A stretch of 64,000 bases of DNA, from the NCBI RefSeq assembly GCF_905397285.1, contig NZ_CAJPUX010000001.1:62001-126000 (forward strand). The letters are read 5' to 3'. The notes under the pieces are model-generated. The model did not search any database. It was not told the DNA's origin and worked only from the letters and a program-made list of their open reading frames with translations. The stretch's first letter is position 1, and each line of letters starts with the position of its first letter. The stretch comes from Cupriavidus plantarum (lineage in GTDB: Bacteria; Pseudomonadota; Gammaproteobacteria; Burkholderiales; Burkholderiaceae). The translations under genes and the position numbers were made by a program. This document shows, in pieces, positions 47,261 through 56,077 of the stretch.

Positions 47261-48679
47261 ATGAACGCCGTGACCGACCTCAAGCAGGATTACATCGTCG
47301 CCGATATCAACCTCGCAGGCTGGGGCCGCAAGGAAATCGCGATTGCAGAAACCGAAATGCCGGGCCTGATGGCCATTCGCGACGAATTCGCCGCCGCGCA
47401 GCCGCTGAAGGGCGCGCGTATCGCCGGCTCGCTGCACATGACCATCCAGACCGCCGTGCTGATCGAGACGCTGCGCGCGCTCGGCGCCGACGTGCGCTGG
47501 GCTTCGTGCAACATCTTCTCGACGCAGGACCACGCCGCCGCCGCGATCGCCGCGTCGGGCACGCCGGTGTTCGCGTTCAAGGGCGAGTCGCTCAAGGAAT
47601 ACTGGGACTTCACGCACCGCATCTTCGACTGGGCCGATGGCGGCACGCCGAACATGATCCTCGATGACGGCGGCGACGCCACGCTGCTGCTGCACCTCGG
47701 CGCGCGTGCCGAGAAGGATGCCTCGCTGATCGCCAAGCCGACCAGCGAAGAAGAAACGTTCCTGTTCGCCGCGATCAAGGAAAAGCTCGCCACGGATCCG
47801 AGCTGGTACAGCCGTAACCTGGAAGCCATCCGCGGCGTGACCGAAGAAACGACGACGGGCGTGCACCGCCTGTACCAGATGGCGCAACGCGGCGAGCTCA
47901 AGTTCCCGGCCATCAACGTCAACGACTCGGTGACCAAGAGCAAGTTCGACAACCTGTATGGCTGCCGCGAGTCGCTCGTGGACGGCATCAAGCGCGCCAC
48001 CGACGTGATGATCGCCGGCAAGGTCGCGATCGTCGCGGGCTACGGCGACGTGGGCAAGGGCAGCGCACAGGCGCTGCGCGCGCTGTCGGCACAGGTGTGG
48101 GTCACGGAAATCGACCCGATCTGCGCGCTGCAGGCGGCGATGGAAGGCTACCGCGTGGTGACGATGGACTATGCCGCCGAACACGGCGACATCTTCGTGA
48201 CCTGCACGGGTAACTACCACGTGATCACGCACGACCATATGGCCAAGATGAAGGACCAGGCCATCGTCTGCAATATCGGCCACTTCGACAACGAGATCGA
48301 TATCGCCTCGATCGAGAAGTACCAGTGGGACGAGATCAAGCCGCAGGTCGATCACGTGATCTTCCCGGATGGCAAGAAGATCATCATCCTGGCCAAGGGC
48401 CGCCTCGTGAACCTCGGTTGCGCCACGGGCCATCCGTCGTACGTGATGAGCAGCTCGTTCGCCAACCAGACGATCGCCCAGATCGAACTCTGGCAGGAGC
48501 GTGACAGCGGCAAGTACCCGGTGGGCGTCTACACGCTGCCGAAGCACCTCGACGAAAAGGTCGCGCGCCTGCAGCTGAAGAAGCTCAACGCGCAGCTGAC
48601 CGAACTGACGGAGCAGCAGGCCGCGTACATTGGCGTGAAGAAGGAAGGCCCGTACAAGGCCGACCACTACCGCTACTGA
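47261..48679 (+). CDS. ahcY: Adenosylhomocysteinase
   Basis: The 472-residue enzyme splits SAH into adenosine and homocysteine, closing the methyl cycle. [36 protein letters not shown], the NAD-binding [48 protein letters not shown] and the C-terminal [10 protein letters not shown] (which reaches the neighbouring subunit's NAD) are all conserved. The insertion typical of the proteobacterial long form is present. Preceded by an SAH riboswitch. Confidence 0.98.
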   Translation: MNAVTDLKQDYIVADINLAGWGRKEIAIAETEMPGLMAIRDEFAAAQPLKGARIAGSLHMTIQTAVLIETLRALGADVRWASCNIFSTQDHAAAAIAASGTPVFAFKGESLKEYWDFTHRIFDWADGGTPNMILDDGGDATLLLHLGARAEKDASLIAKPTSEEETFLFAAIKEKLATDPSWYSRNLEAIRGVTEETTTGVHRLYQMAQRGELKFPAINVNDSVTKSKFDNLYGCRESLVDGIKRATDVMIAGKVAIVAGYGDVGKGSAQALRALSAQVWVTEIDPICALQAAMEGYRVVTMDYAAEHGDIFVTCTGNYHVITHDHMAKMKDQAIVCNIGHFDNEIDIASIEKYQWDEIKPQVDHVIFPDGKKIIILAKGRLVNLGCATGHPSYVMSSSFANQTIAQIELWQERDSGKYPVGVYTLPKHLDEKVARLQLKKLNAQLTELTEQQAAYIGVKKEGPYKADHYRY

Positions 48680-48691
48680 TCGGCCCTGCAT

Positions 48692-48721
48692 CGTCCGGAC
48701 CGCTTCGCGGCGGTCCGGACG
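48692..48721 (+). terminator. Perfect 12-bp hairpin after ahcY
   Basis: CGTCCGGACCGC (48692-48703) and GCGGTCCGGACG (48710-48721), loop TTCGCG, 12 bases after the stop. No T tract; perhaps a partial terminator or an RNA stabiliser between ahcY and the downstream genes. Confidence 0.5.
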
Positions 48722-48776
48722 GCGCGACGTCTCGTTTGTGCCCCGTATTCGCCTTTCCCTTCAGCATGGAGTCGAT

Positions 48777-49124
48777 ATGAGATTGCTGGCCGTCTGGATC
48801 ATCAATGCCGCGTCGCTGTTTCTCGTGGGCAACGTCATCAATGGGATCGAACTCGGTGGTTTCGGCTCGGCGATGATCGCCGCGCTGGTGCTGGGTCTCG
48901 TCAACACGCTGATCCGGCCGATCCTCGTGCTCCTCACGCTCCCGGTCACGCTGCTGACGCTGGGCTTGTTCATTTTCATCATCAACGCGCTGTTGTTCCT
49001 GTTCGTCGGCAACCTGCTGCAAGGCTTTGTCGTGCAGGGCTTTGGTGCCGCGCTGCTCGGGTCCATCCTGTACAGCGTGATCTCGTGGATCCTGTCCAGC
49101 CTCCTGCTGCGGGACCGCGACTGA
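48777..49124 (+). CDS. Small four-helix membrane protein (PF04020-type, holin superfamily IV)
   Basis: 115 residues, almost entirely hydrophobic, with four membrane helices and the diagnostic loop LVNTLIRPILVLLTLPVTLLTLGLF between helices 2 and 3. Proteins of this family are named as mycobacterial phage holins by similarity, but here it is plainly a chromosomal gene of unknown role. It lies between ahcY and metF, 18 bases before metF, a gene order kept in Ralstonia and Cupriavidus, so it is probably in the methyl-cycle transcript. Confidence 0.85.
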   Translation: MRLLAVWIINAASLFLVGNVINGIELGGFGSAMIAALVLGLVNTLIRPILVLLTLPVTLLTLGLFIFIINALLFLFVGNLLQGFVVQGFGAALLGSILYSVISWILSSLLLRDRD

Positions 49125-49142
49125 CTTATGTCGTGACATTCC

Positions 49143-49973
49143 ATGACTGACCGTTACTACAGCTTCGAATTCTTCCCGCCCAAGACGGCCGAGGGCGCGG
49201 AGAAACTGCGCAATACGCGCGCGCAGCTGGCGCCGCTGCAGCCGAAGTACATCTCGGTGACGTTTGGCGCCGGCGGTACCACGCAGCAGGGCACGCTCGA
49301 TGCCGTGCTGGAGATCCAGCGCGAGGGCATCGATGCCGCGCCCCATCTGTCCTGCGTCGGCTCGTCGCGCGACAGCATCCGCCAGATCCTCAAGACGTAT
49401 CGCGACGCGGGCATCCGCCATATCGTCGCGCTGCGCGGCGACCTGCCGTCGGGCATGGGCGAGATCGGCGAATTCCGCTACGCCAACGAACTCGTGGGCT
49501 TCATCCGCGAGGAAACGGGCGACTGGTTCCATATCGAGGTGGCGGCGTACCCCGAGTACCACCCGCAGGCGCGCTCGCCGCGTCACGACCTCGAGAACTT
49601 CGTGCGCAAGGTCAAGGCCGGCGCCGATTCCGCCATCACGCAGTATTTCTTCAACGCCGATGCGTATTTCCGGTTCGTGGATGACGTGCGCGCGCAGGGG
49701 GTCGAGGTGCCGATCGTGCCGGGCATCATGCCGATCACGAACTACTCGCAGCTGATGCGCTTCTCCGAGATGTGCGGCGCCGAAGTGCCGCGCTGGGTGG
49801 CGAAGCGGCTGGAAGGCTTTGGCGACGACCGCGAGTCGATCCGCGCGTTCGGCCTCGACGTGGTGACCGCGCTGTGCGAGCGTCTGCTGGCCGCCGGCGT
49901 GCCCGGCCTGCACTTCTACACGCTCAACACCGCGGGCGCCACCAAGGCGATCTGGGAACGGCTGAAGCTGTAA
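49143..49973 (+). CDS. metF: 5,10-methylenetetrahydrofolate reductase
   Basis: The 276-residue flavoprotein makes 5-methyl-THF, the methyl donor for methionine synthase. YSFEFFPPKTAEG is the N-terminal signature; SVTFGAGGTTQQGT, HIVALRGDLPSG (FAD and folate contacts), FHIEVAAYPEYHPQA and AITQYFFNADAYFRFVDD are conserved. Short bacterial form without the SAM-binding domain, so not itself inhibited by SAM. Downstream of ahcY and the small membrane gene. Convergent with the cyclo-ligase gene. Confidence 0.97.
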   Translation: MTDRYYSFEFFPPKTAEGAEKLRNTRAQLAPLQPKYISVTFGAGGTTQQGTLDAVLEIQREGIDAAPHLSCVGSSRDSIRQILKTYRDAGIRHIVALRGDLPSGMGEIGEFRYANELVGFIREETGDWFHIEVAAYPEYHPQARSPRHDLENFVRKVKAGADSAITQYFFNADAYFRFVDDVRAQGVEVPIVPGIMPITNYSQLMRFSEMCGAEVPRWVAKRLEGFGDDRESIRAFGLDVVTALCERLLAAGVPGLHFYTLNTAGATKAIWERLKL

Positions 49974-49996
49974 GACGCCGCCGGGAGTGTCTTACA
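49969..49996. terminator. Hairpin at the metF/cyclo-ligase convergence
   Basis: TGTAAGAC (49969-49976) and GTCTTACA (49989-49996) pair perfectly; the arms contain the stop codons of the two convergent genes. Loop of 12 bases, no U tract. Confidence 0.4.
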
Positions 49997-50600
49997 TCGT
50001 CCCCGCCTCGGTGACGATCCACTCCATGGGCAGGTCATGTGCCGCGGCTTCCAGCGGCACGCGGCACGCTTCATACCCGATGCCGATGGCTACGGGTCTC
50101 GGCCCCGGCTTCGCGAGGGCCGCCAGCGTGCGGTCGTAGAAGCCGCCGCCATAGCCCAAACGGAACTTATCGGCGCTGAATCCGACACAGGGAATGATCA
50201 GTGCGTCGGGCGTTGCCGCCTCGGTGCCATCGGGCACCGGGATGCCGTAGCGCCCTTCGCGCATCGGCGTGCCGGGCGTCCAGAGATGGAAATCGAGCGG
50301 CGTGGCCGGCGCGCTGACCACGGGGAGGGCCGCGCGCCGCCCGGGCATGCCGCCGAGCCAGCGCGTCACGACCGTCCGCGCGTCGAATTCCTGCTGAATC
50401 GGCCAATAGAATCCCACGCACTGCACGGCAAGGCGCTCGAGCAACGCGGCGAGCGCCGTGGCGATGCTTGCATCGGCGGCGTCGCGGCCGGGCAGCGATG
50501 CCCTCGCCGCCAGCAGCCGTGCGCGCAGCGTGCGGCGATCTTCGCTGAATGGGAATTGAGGGCTGTCGGGCGGGTTGTCTGCGGCTTTGGCGGGCGGCAT
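49992..50600 (-). CDS. 5-formyltetrahydrofolate cyclo-ligase
   Basis: 202 residues from the ATG at 50600. The N-terminal part has RTLRARLLAARASLPGRD, then FYWPIQQEFDAR. The nucleotide/folate site is the typical PCVGFSADKFRLGYGGGFYDRTLA, close to the end. The enzyme recovers 5-formyl-THF (folinate) as 5,10-methenyl-THF. Its neighbour metF uses the same one-carbon pool. Divergent from slt. Confidence 0.92.
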   Translation of the reverse strand: MPPAKAADNPPDSPQFPFSEDRRTLRARLLAARASLPGRDAADASIATALAALLERLAVQCVGFYWPIQQEFDARTVVTRWLGGMPGRRAALPVVSAPATPLDFHLWTPGTPMREGRYGIPVPDGTEAATPDALIIPCVGFSADKFRLGYGGGFYDRTLAALAKPGPRPVAIGIGYEACRVPLEAAAHDLPMEWIVTEAGTM

Positions 50601-50723
50601 GGCGTGCAATAATGTTCGGCCAAATGTCTGGACAGGTTCGTCCCGACCCGGGACCCACACTGAATATCAGGCGGTGCGGCCAGCGACCTTGCGGCCGCGC
50701 GCCATCGACGAGGAAGACGAAGC

Positions 50724-52688
50724 ATGTTCAAGGGAGTATATCTGCGCCATGCCGGGCGTGCCGCATGGATCGCATTTTCGGCGGCGATCGGGGCAACGCT
50801 CCTGACTGCACCGGCCCATGCGCAGAAACGCCCGGCGGCCGCCGCTCCGGCGCCGGCGCCCACGATTCCAGGCAATCCCGACGACGCGTTCGTCGCGCTG
50901 CGCGAAGCTGCGCGCAAGAACGACGCGGACCGCGCGGCCACGCTGTCGGCGGCGCTCGTCGATTACCCGATTCCGTCGTACGTCGAATACTTCCGCATCA
51001 AGCCCCAGATGTTCGACAGCAGCGGCCTCGCGCGCATCGACGCGCCCGACGAGCAGGTACGCACGTTCCTCCAGCGGTATCAGGGCGAGGCGATCGCCGA
51101 CCGCATGCGCAACGACTGGCTGCTCGTGCTCGGCAAGAAACGCGACTGGGCCAACTTCGACGCCGAGTATCCGAAGTTCGTGCTCAAGGACGACACGCAG
51201 GTGGAGTGCTACGCGCTGCTGTCGCGCGCGCTCAAGGGGCAGAACGTCGCGGCCGAGTCGCGCGCGGCCCTGTCCGACGTGCGCTATTACGGGGAAGGCT
51301 GTGTTGACCTGATCGGATACCTCGCGCAGAGCCAGCAGATCCAGCGCAGCGACGTCGCGTTCCAGGCGCGCCAGGCACTCGAGCAGAACTACACGACGCT
51401 GGCCGCGCGTATCGCGGCGACCGTGCCGGACGCGCGCGGCGACAGCGATACGCTCGCGACCATCGTGAAGATGGCGCGTAACGATCCGTCGCAGGCGGCC
51501 GCGTATCTGAACGCCAGCGCCTCGAGCCTGTCGCGCGACGAGCAGGGCGCCGCGTGGGGGGTGGTCGGACAGTACGCGGCCAAGAAGCTCGCGCCCGAGG
51601 CCGCCGGCTATTACCGCCGCCAGATCGACCTCGGCGGCAACCAGTGGCTCTCCGACGAAACGCAGGAATGGCGCGTGCGCGCGGCGTTGCGCCAGGGCGA
51701 CTGGCGACAGGTGCGCCAGTCGATCGAACTCATGCGTCCGGAGCTGCGCGCGAAGGACCCGGCCTGGACGTATTGGTACGGCCGTTCGCTGGCCGCCGAC
51801 AAGCGTCCGGACGAAGCGCGCGCCCAGTACGAATCGATTGCCGGCCAGTTCAATTTCTACGGCCAGCTCGCCAGCGAGGAGCTGGGCAACCGCATCGCGC
51901 TGCCGGTTCGCACGACGGTCAGCGACGCCGAGGCGATGGCCATGCGCACGCGCCCCGGTTTCGTGCGCGCGCAGAAGTTCTATGACCTGAACCTGCGCTT
52001 CGAAGGCAATCGGGAGTGGAACTGGGAGCTGCGCGGCATGAGCGACCGTGAGCTGATCGCCGCTGCCGACTATGCCCGCCGTATCGAGCTGCTGGACCGC
52101 GCGGTGAACACGGCCGACCGCACGCGGACCGAGCACGACTTCTCGCTGCGCTTCCTGATGCCGTATCGGGACATCATGCAGCGCGCGACCGACGACGTCG
52201 GCCTCGACATGGCATGGGCGTATGGCCTCATCCGTCAGGAGTCGCGCTTCATCATGAATGCACGATCCTCCGCGGGCGCGCACGGCCTGATGCAGGTCAT
52301 GCCTGCTACCGCGAAGTATGTGGCGCGCAAGATCGGCATGAACGACTTCTCGCCGTCCATGATGGGGGATCCCAATATCAACATTTTGCTCGGTACGAAT
52401 TACATGAGCATGGTGCTGACGGACCTCGACAGTTCGTGGACGCTCGCCTCGGCCGCCTATAACGCGGGCCCCGGCCGGCCGAAAAACTGGCGCAGTTCGC
52501 TGAACAGGACCGTGGAAGGCGCAATCTTTGCAGAGACGATTCCGTTCACGGAAACGCGAACCTATGTGAAGAATGTGCTCTCCAATGCGACGTACTATGC
52601 TGCATTGATGAGTGGCCGTCCCCAGTCGCTGAAGGATCGACTGGGTTCGGTTGCACCATCCTCGGTCACGACGACCAGCCTGCCCTGA
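50724..52688 (+). CDS. slt: Soluble lytic murein transglycosylase
   Basis: The 654-residue protein has a signal peptide ending APAHAQK, a Pro/Ala-rich linker, a long alpha-superhelical U-shaped domain (about residues 50-460), then the lysozyme-like catalytic domain: AYGLIRQESRFIMNARSSAGAHGLMQVMPATAK holds the catalytic Glu in the motif ESRF and the GLMQ loop. Later come NINILLGTNYMSMVL and ASAAYNAGPGRPKNW, typical of family 1A Slt. It cleaves peptidoglycan to anhydro-muropeptides, the substrates of the AmpG-like permease at 20.1 kb. Confidence 0.95.
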   Translation: MFKGVYLRHAGRAAWIAFSAAIGATLLTAPAHAQKRPAAAAPAPAPTIPGNPDDAFVALREAARKNDADRAATLSAALVDYPIPSYVEYFRIKPQMFDSSGLARIDAPDEQVRTFLQRYQGEAIADRMRNDWLLVLGKKRDWANFDAEYPKFVLKDDTQVECYALLSRALKGQNVAAESRAALSDVRYYGEGCVDLIGYLAQSQQIQRSDVAFQARQALEQNYTTLAARIAATVPDARGDSDTLATIVKMARNDPSQAAAYLNASASSLSRDEQGAAWGVVGQYAAKKLAPEAAGYYRRQIDLGGNQWLSDETQEWRVRAALRQGDWRQVRQSIELMRPELRAKDPAWTYWYGRSLAADKRPDEARAQYESIAGQFNFYGQLASEELGNRIALPVRTTVSDAEAMAMRTRPGFVRAQKFYDLNLRFEGNREWNWELRGMSDRELIAAADYARRIELLDRAVNTADRTRTEHDFSLRFLMPYRDIMQRATDDVGLDMAWAYGLIRQESRFIMNARSSAGAHGLMQVMPATAKYVARKIGMNDFSPSMMGDPNINILLGTNYMSMVLTDLDSSWTLASAAYNAGPGRPKNWRSSLNRTVEGAIFAETIPFTETRTYVKNVLSNATYYAALMSGRPQSLKDRLGSVAPSSVTTTSLP

Positions 52689-52780
52689 GGCAACCGCCGC
52701 CGGGCGGCATGATATCGGTTCGATATCGGTTCCGTGATCGCGTGAATGCATTGATGTAGATCAGCGACACGGAGCCAACC

Positions 52781-53803
52781 ATGCAGACCAGCAATGTCCT
52801 CGTCATCGGGGGCGCCGGTTTCATCGGCAGTCACCTCATTTCGCGCCTGGCCGGCGCGGCTTCCGCATCGGGCGCGCCGCTCGATCCCGCTTCCAACCCC
52901 GATAGTCCTCTCGCCCCCGAGCGCATTCTCGCGGGGTCGCGCAACGTCGAGCACGCGCAGCACCTGTTGCTGCTGCCGCGCGTGGAAGTGGTCGAACTCG
53001 GGCTTGCCGACGGCGCCGCGCTGGACGACGCGATCGGCTCGCTTGGCGTCGATGGCATCGTGGTCAATCTCGTCGGCGTGCTGCACGGGGAGCGGGGCGA
53101 TCCGTATGGCGAGGCGTTCGCCACGGCCCACGTGGAGTTGCCGCGGCAGATTGTCGAGTCCTGCCAGCGCACCGGCGTCCGGCGCCTGATCCATATGAGC
53201 GCGCTTGGCGCGGATTCCTCCGGCCCCTCGATGTACCTGCGCAGCAAGGGCGATGGCGAGCGCCTTGTGCGCGAGTCGGGGCTCGACTGGACCGTGTTCC
53301 GTCCCTCCGTCGTATTCGGTCCCGACGACCATTTCCTCAACCTGTTCGCGCAGATGCAGCAGCTGGCGCCCGTGGTGCCGCTGGCCTGCGCGCACGCGCG
53401 TTTCCAGCCGGTGTTCGTGCAGGACGTCGTGCAGGCCTTCCTGAACGCGATGGTCACGCCGCAGACGATTGGGCGAGCGTACGATCTCGGCGGTCCGCAG
53501 GTCTATACGCTCGAGGAACTCGTGCGGTTCGCGGGCCGGGCATCCGGGCATCCGCGACCCGTCATCGCGCTGCCGGACGCGCTCGCGCGCGTGCAGGCCG
53601 CGGTGCTGGAGCATATGCCGGGCGGTCCGGTGATGACGCGCGACAACCTCGATTCCATGCGCCTCGACAATGTCCTGGATGCCCCGCTCGCACGCGAGCT
53701 GAACCTGCGTCCGGCCACGCTTGAATCGGTCATGACGGACGTGCTGGCCGGCCGCAATCGCGAGGAGCAACTGCAGGGCATGCGCGGGAGCGTCCACCGC
53801 TGA
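52781..53803 (+). CDS. Complex I NDUFA9-like NAD(P)-binding protein (atypical SDR)
   Basis: The 340-residue protein starts VLVIGGAGFIGSHLISRLAG, an NAD(P)-binding Rossmann motif (GxxGxxG), with VVNLVGVLHG, SALGADSSGPSMYLRSKGDGERLVRESGLDWTVFRPSVVFGPDDHFL typical of the NDUFA9-like atypical SDRs, where the Tyr-x3-Lys pair is in YLRSKGD. Bacterial members have no settled role; some bind quinone-pathway proteins. A Ser/Pro-rich insertion sits after the first Rossmann helix. Between slt and this gene a GATATCGGTTC direct repeat is found twice. Possible links with the neighbouring GST and cca are positional only. Confidence 0.85.
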   Translation: MQTSNVLVIGGAGFIGSHLISRLAGAASASGAPLDPASNPDSPLAPERILAGSRNVEHAQHLLLLPRVEVVELGLADGAALDDAIGSLGVDGIVVNLVGVLHGERGDPYGEAFATAHVELPRQIVESCQRTGVRRLIHMSALGADSSGPSMYLRSKGDGERLVRESGLDWTVFRPSVVFGPDDHFLNLFAQMQQLAPVVPLACAHARFQPVFVQDVVQAFLNAMVTPQTIGRAYDLGGPQVYTLEELVRFAGRASGHPRPVIALPDALARVQAAVLEHMPGGPVMTRDNLDSMRLDNVLDAPLARELNLRPATLESVMTDVLAGRNREEQLQGMRGSVHR

Positions 53804-53911
53804 TGTGAGCCGGACTCACACCGTTGCGAGAGCAATTCGTTTGATAGCTGGCGGTGACGCTGGCTACAATGGCCGGCTGCAGGCAACAACACTCCCCCAA
53901 GGATCCGCGTC

Positions 53912-54595
53912 ATGAAGCTCGTCATCGGCAACAAGAAATATTCGTCCTGGTCGCTGCGCCCGTGGCTGCTGCTGCGTCAGGCCGGCATCGCGTTCGAAGA
54001 AATCAACGTGCGCCTGTCCACGCCGGAATTCGCGACCGAGATCCGCAAGCATTCGCCTTCCGGCAAGGTGCCCGTGCTGATCGATGGCGACCTGCATGTG
54101 TGGGATTCGCTCGCCATCAGCGAGTACGTGGCCGAGCGTTTCCCCGAGAAGCAATTGTGGCCCGCGGATGCCGCGGCGCGCGCGCACGCGCGCTCGGTCT
54201 GCGCGGAAATGCATGCCGGCTTCCAGCAGGTGCGCAACCAGCTGCCGATGAACGTGACGGCGGTCCTGCCGGGCATGGGGTGGAACACCGCCGTGCAGCG
54301 CGACGTCGATCGCATCGCCGCGATCTGGAGCGAACTGCGCGCGCGGCATGGTGACAAGGGTCCGTTCCTGTTCGGCACGTTCACGGTCGCCGATGCGTTC
54401 TATGCGCCCGTGGTCTCGCGTTTCGCGACATACGGCATTCATCTGCCCGATGACGCCAAGGCCTACGCGGACTTCATCCTTTCGCTGCCATCGATGCAGG
54501 AGTGGGTGACGGCCGCGCGCGAGGAGCGCGACTTCCTGCTGGCCGACGAACCGTACCGCACGACGCCCGATCGCGACGACGCGATCGTGCTCTGA
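53912..54595 (+). CDS. Glutathione S-transferase family protein
   Basis: The 227-residue protein has the thioredoxin-like N-terminal domain with KYSSWSLRPWLLLRQAGI (the Ser residues near position 11-12 are candidates for thiol activation), SGKVPVLIDGDLHVWDSLAISEYVAERFP for glutathione binding (cis-Pro and the Glu/Asp-Ser motif), and a helical C-terminal domain. Among GST groups it resembles the Zeta/Nu-like bacterial forms. No specific substrate is indicated. Separated by 15 bases from cca and presumably transcribed with it. Confidence 0.9.
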   Translation: MKLVIGNKKYSSWSLRPWLLLRQAGIAFEEINVRLSTPEFATEIRKHSPSGKVPVLIDGDLHVWDSLAISEYVAERFPEKQLWPADAAARAHARSVCAEMHAGFQQVRNQLPMNVTAVLPGMGWNTAVQRDVDRIAAIWSELRARHGDKGPFLFGTFTVADAFYAPVVSRFATYGIHLPDDAKAYADFILSLPSMQEWVTAAREERDFLLADEPYRTTPDRDDAIVL

Positions 54596-54610
54596 ACGGA
54601 GCGGCGCGAC

Positions 54611-55849
54611 ATGCAGGTCTACGCCGTGGGTGGCGCCATTCGCGACGAACTGCTCGGCAAGCCGAGCCAGGATCGCGACTACGTGGTGGTGGGCGCCACG
54701 CCCGACGAGATGGAGCGCCTTGGCTACAAGCCCGTTGGCAAGGATTTTCCGGTCTTTCTGCATCCGCAGACCCGGGCCGAGTACGCCCTCGCGCGCACCG
54801 AGCGCAAGACCGCGGTCGGCTACAAGGGGTTTGCGTTCTACTGCGGCGCCGACGTGACGCTCGAGGACGACCTCGTGCGGCGCGACCTGACGATCAACGC
54901 GATGGCGCGCGCGGTCGATGCGGAGGGCAACCTCGTCGGTCCGGTGGTGGATCCTTACGGCGGCCAGCGGGACCTCGCCGCGCGGCAGTTCCGCCATGTG
55001 TCCGACGCGTTTGCCGAGGACCCTGTCCGCATCCTGCGCGCGGCGCGCTTTGCGGCGCGCTTCCATGACTTCACGGTCGTTCCGGAAACCGTCGCGCTGA
55101 TGCGCGCGATGGTCGAGGCCGGGGAGGTCGATGCGCTGGTGCCCGAACGCGTGTGGCAGGAGCTGGCGCGTGGCCTGATGGAAGCACGGCCCTCGCGCAT
55201 GTTCGACGTGCTGCGCGAATGCGGCGCGCTGGCGCGGCTGATGCCCGAGCTGGATCGGCTATGGGGCGTGCCGCAACGCGCGGACTATCATCCGGAGGTC
55301 GATACCGGCGTGCACGTGATGATGGTGCTCGACTACGCCGCGTCGATCGGCGCGTCGCTGCCGGTACGATTCGCCGCGCTCGTCCACGACCTTGGCAAGG
55401 GCACCACGCCCGCCGACATCCTGCCCCGCCATCTCGGCCACGAGGAGCGTAGCGTGACGCTGCTCGAGCAGGTCTGCAAGCGCCTGCGCGTGCCCAACGA
55501 ATGCCGAGAGCTCGCGCTCGTGGTGGCGCGCGAGCACGGCAATATCCATCGTTCGCTGGAGTTCGGCGCGGCGGCGGTCACGCGCCTGCTCGAGCGCTGC
55601 GATGCGCTGCGCAAGCCCGAGCGGTTCGCCGAGGCGCTGCGTGCGTGCGAGGCCGATGCGCGCGGCCGGCTAGGCTTCGAGGACCGCGACTATCCGCAGT
55701 CGGCGCGGCTACTGGATGCACTGGATGCGGCGGCGTCGATCGATGCGGGCGCCATTGCGCGGGAATGCGCCGACGATGTCTCGCAGATCAAGAGCCGCGT
55801 GCATGCGGCCCGCGTGGCGGCGGTGGCGGAACGGCTCGGGGTGGCCTGA
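54611..55849 (+). CDS. cca: tRNA nucleotidyltransferase (CCA-adding), multifunctional form with HD domain
   Basis: The 412-residue enzyme adds or repairs the 3' CCA of tRNA. VYAVGGAIRDELLGKPSQDRDYVVVG holds the GG motif and the catalytic Asp pair, RRDLTINAMA and EDPVRILRAARFAARF follow as class II motifs. The C-terminal HD domain with ALVHDLGKGTTP gives the 2',3'-cyclic phosphodiesterase and phosphatase activities of proteobacterial CCA enzymes. Length is normal. It is followed by a convergent DUF2905 gene. Confidence 0.96.
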   Translation: MQVYAVGGAIRDELLGKPSQDRDYVVVGATPDEMERLGYKPVGKDFPVFLHPQTRAEYALARTERKTAVGYKGFAFYCGADVTLEDDLVRRDLTINAMARAVDAEGNLVGPVVDPYGGQRDLAARQFRHVSDAFAEDPVRILRAARFAARFHDFTVVPETVALMRAMVEAGEVDALVPERVWQELARGLMEARPSRMFDVLRECGALARLMPELDRLWGVPQRADYHPEVDTGVHVMMVLDYAASIGASLPVRFAALVHDLGKGTTPADILPRHLGHEERSVTLLEQVCKRLRVPNECRELALVVAREHGNIHRSLEFGAAAVTRLLERCDALRKPERFAEALRACEADARGRLGFEDRDYPQSARLLDALDAAASIDAGAIARECADDVSQIKSRVHAARVAAVAERLGVA

Positions 55850-55879
55850 AATCGGGTGGCCCGGAGCCGCTACGGGTGG

Positions 55880-56074
55880 CTACAGCAGCCGCCCGATCAC
55901 CAGCGCGGCCAGCGACAGCAGGATGGTCGACGCGAACGGCAGCACGTATTCGCGGCCGAACAGGCGGAAGCGCAGGTCGCCAGGCAGGCGGCCGAGCCCG
56001 ATCTTCTGCAGCCATGGCAGCGTGGCGGACAGTACGATCACGCAGAAGAAAATGGTCAGCGTCCAGCGCAGCAT
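55880..56074 (-). CDS. DUF2905 small membrane protein
   Basis: 64 residues with two membrane helices (start and end) joined by LPWLQKIGLGRLPGDLRFRLFGREYVLPF, where the GRLPGD motif is diagnostic of DUF2905. Function is unknown. Its ATG is three bases after the MidA-type gene stop on the same strand, so the two form an operon. Confidence 0.85.
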   Translation of the reverse strand: MLRWTLTIFFCVIVLSATLPWLQKIGLGRLPGDLRFRLFGREYVLPFASTILLSLAALVIGRLL

Positions 56075-56077
56075 GGC

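Noticed and set aside
48777-49124. Prophage holin implied by the family name of the small membrane protein.
   Set aside because: It sits between ahcY and metF with no other phage gene; family name is historical.
52711-52735. Direct repeat of GATATCGGTTC after slt.
   Set aside because: Two copies only, and similar GATATC runs occur near 60715; looks like chance local duplication.
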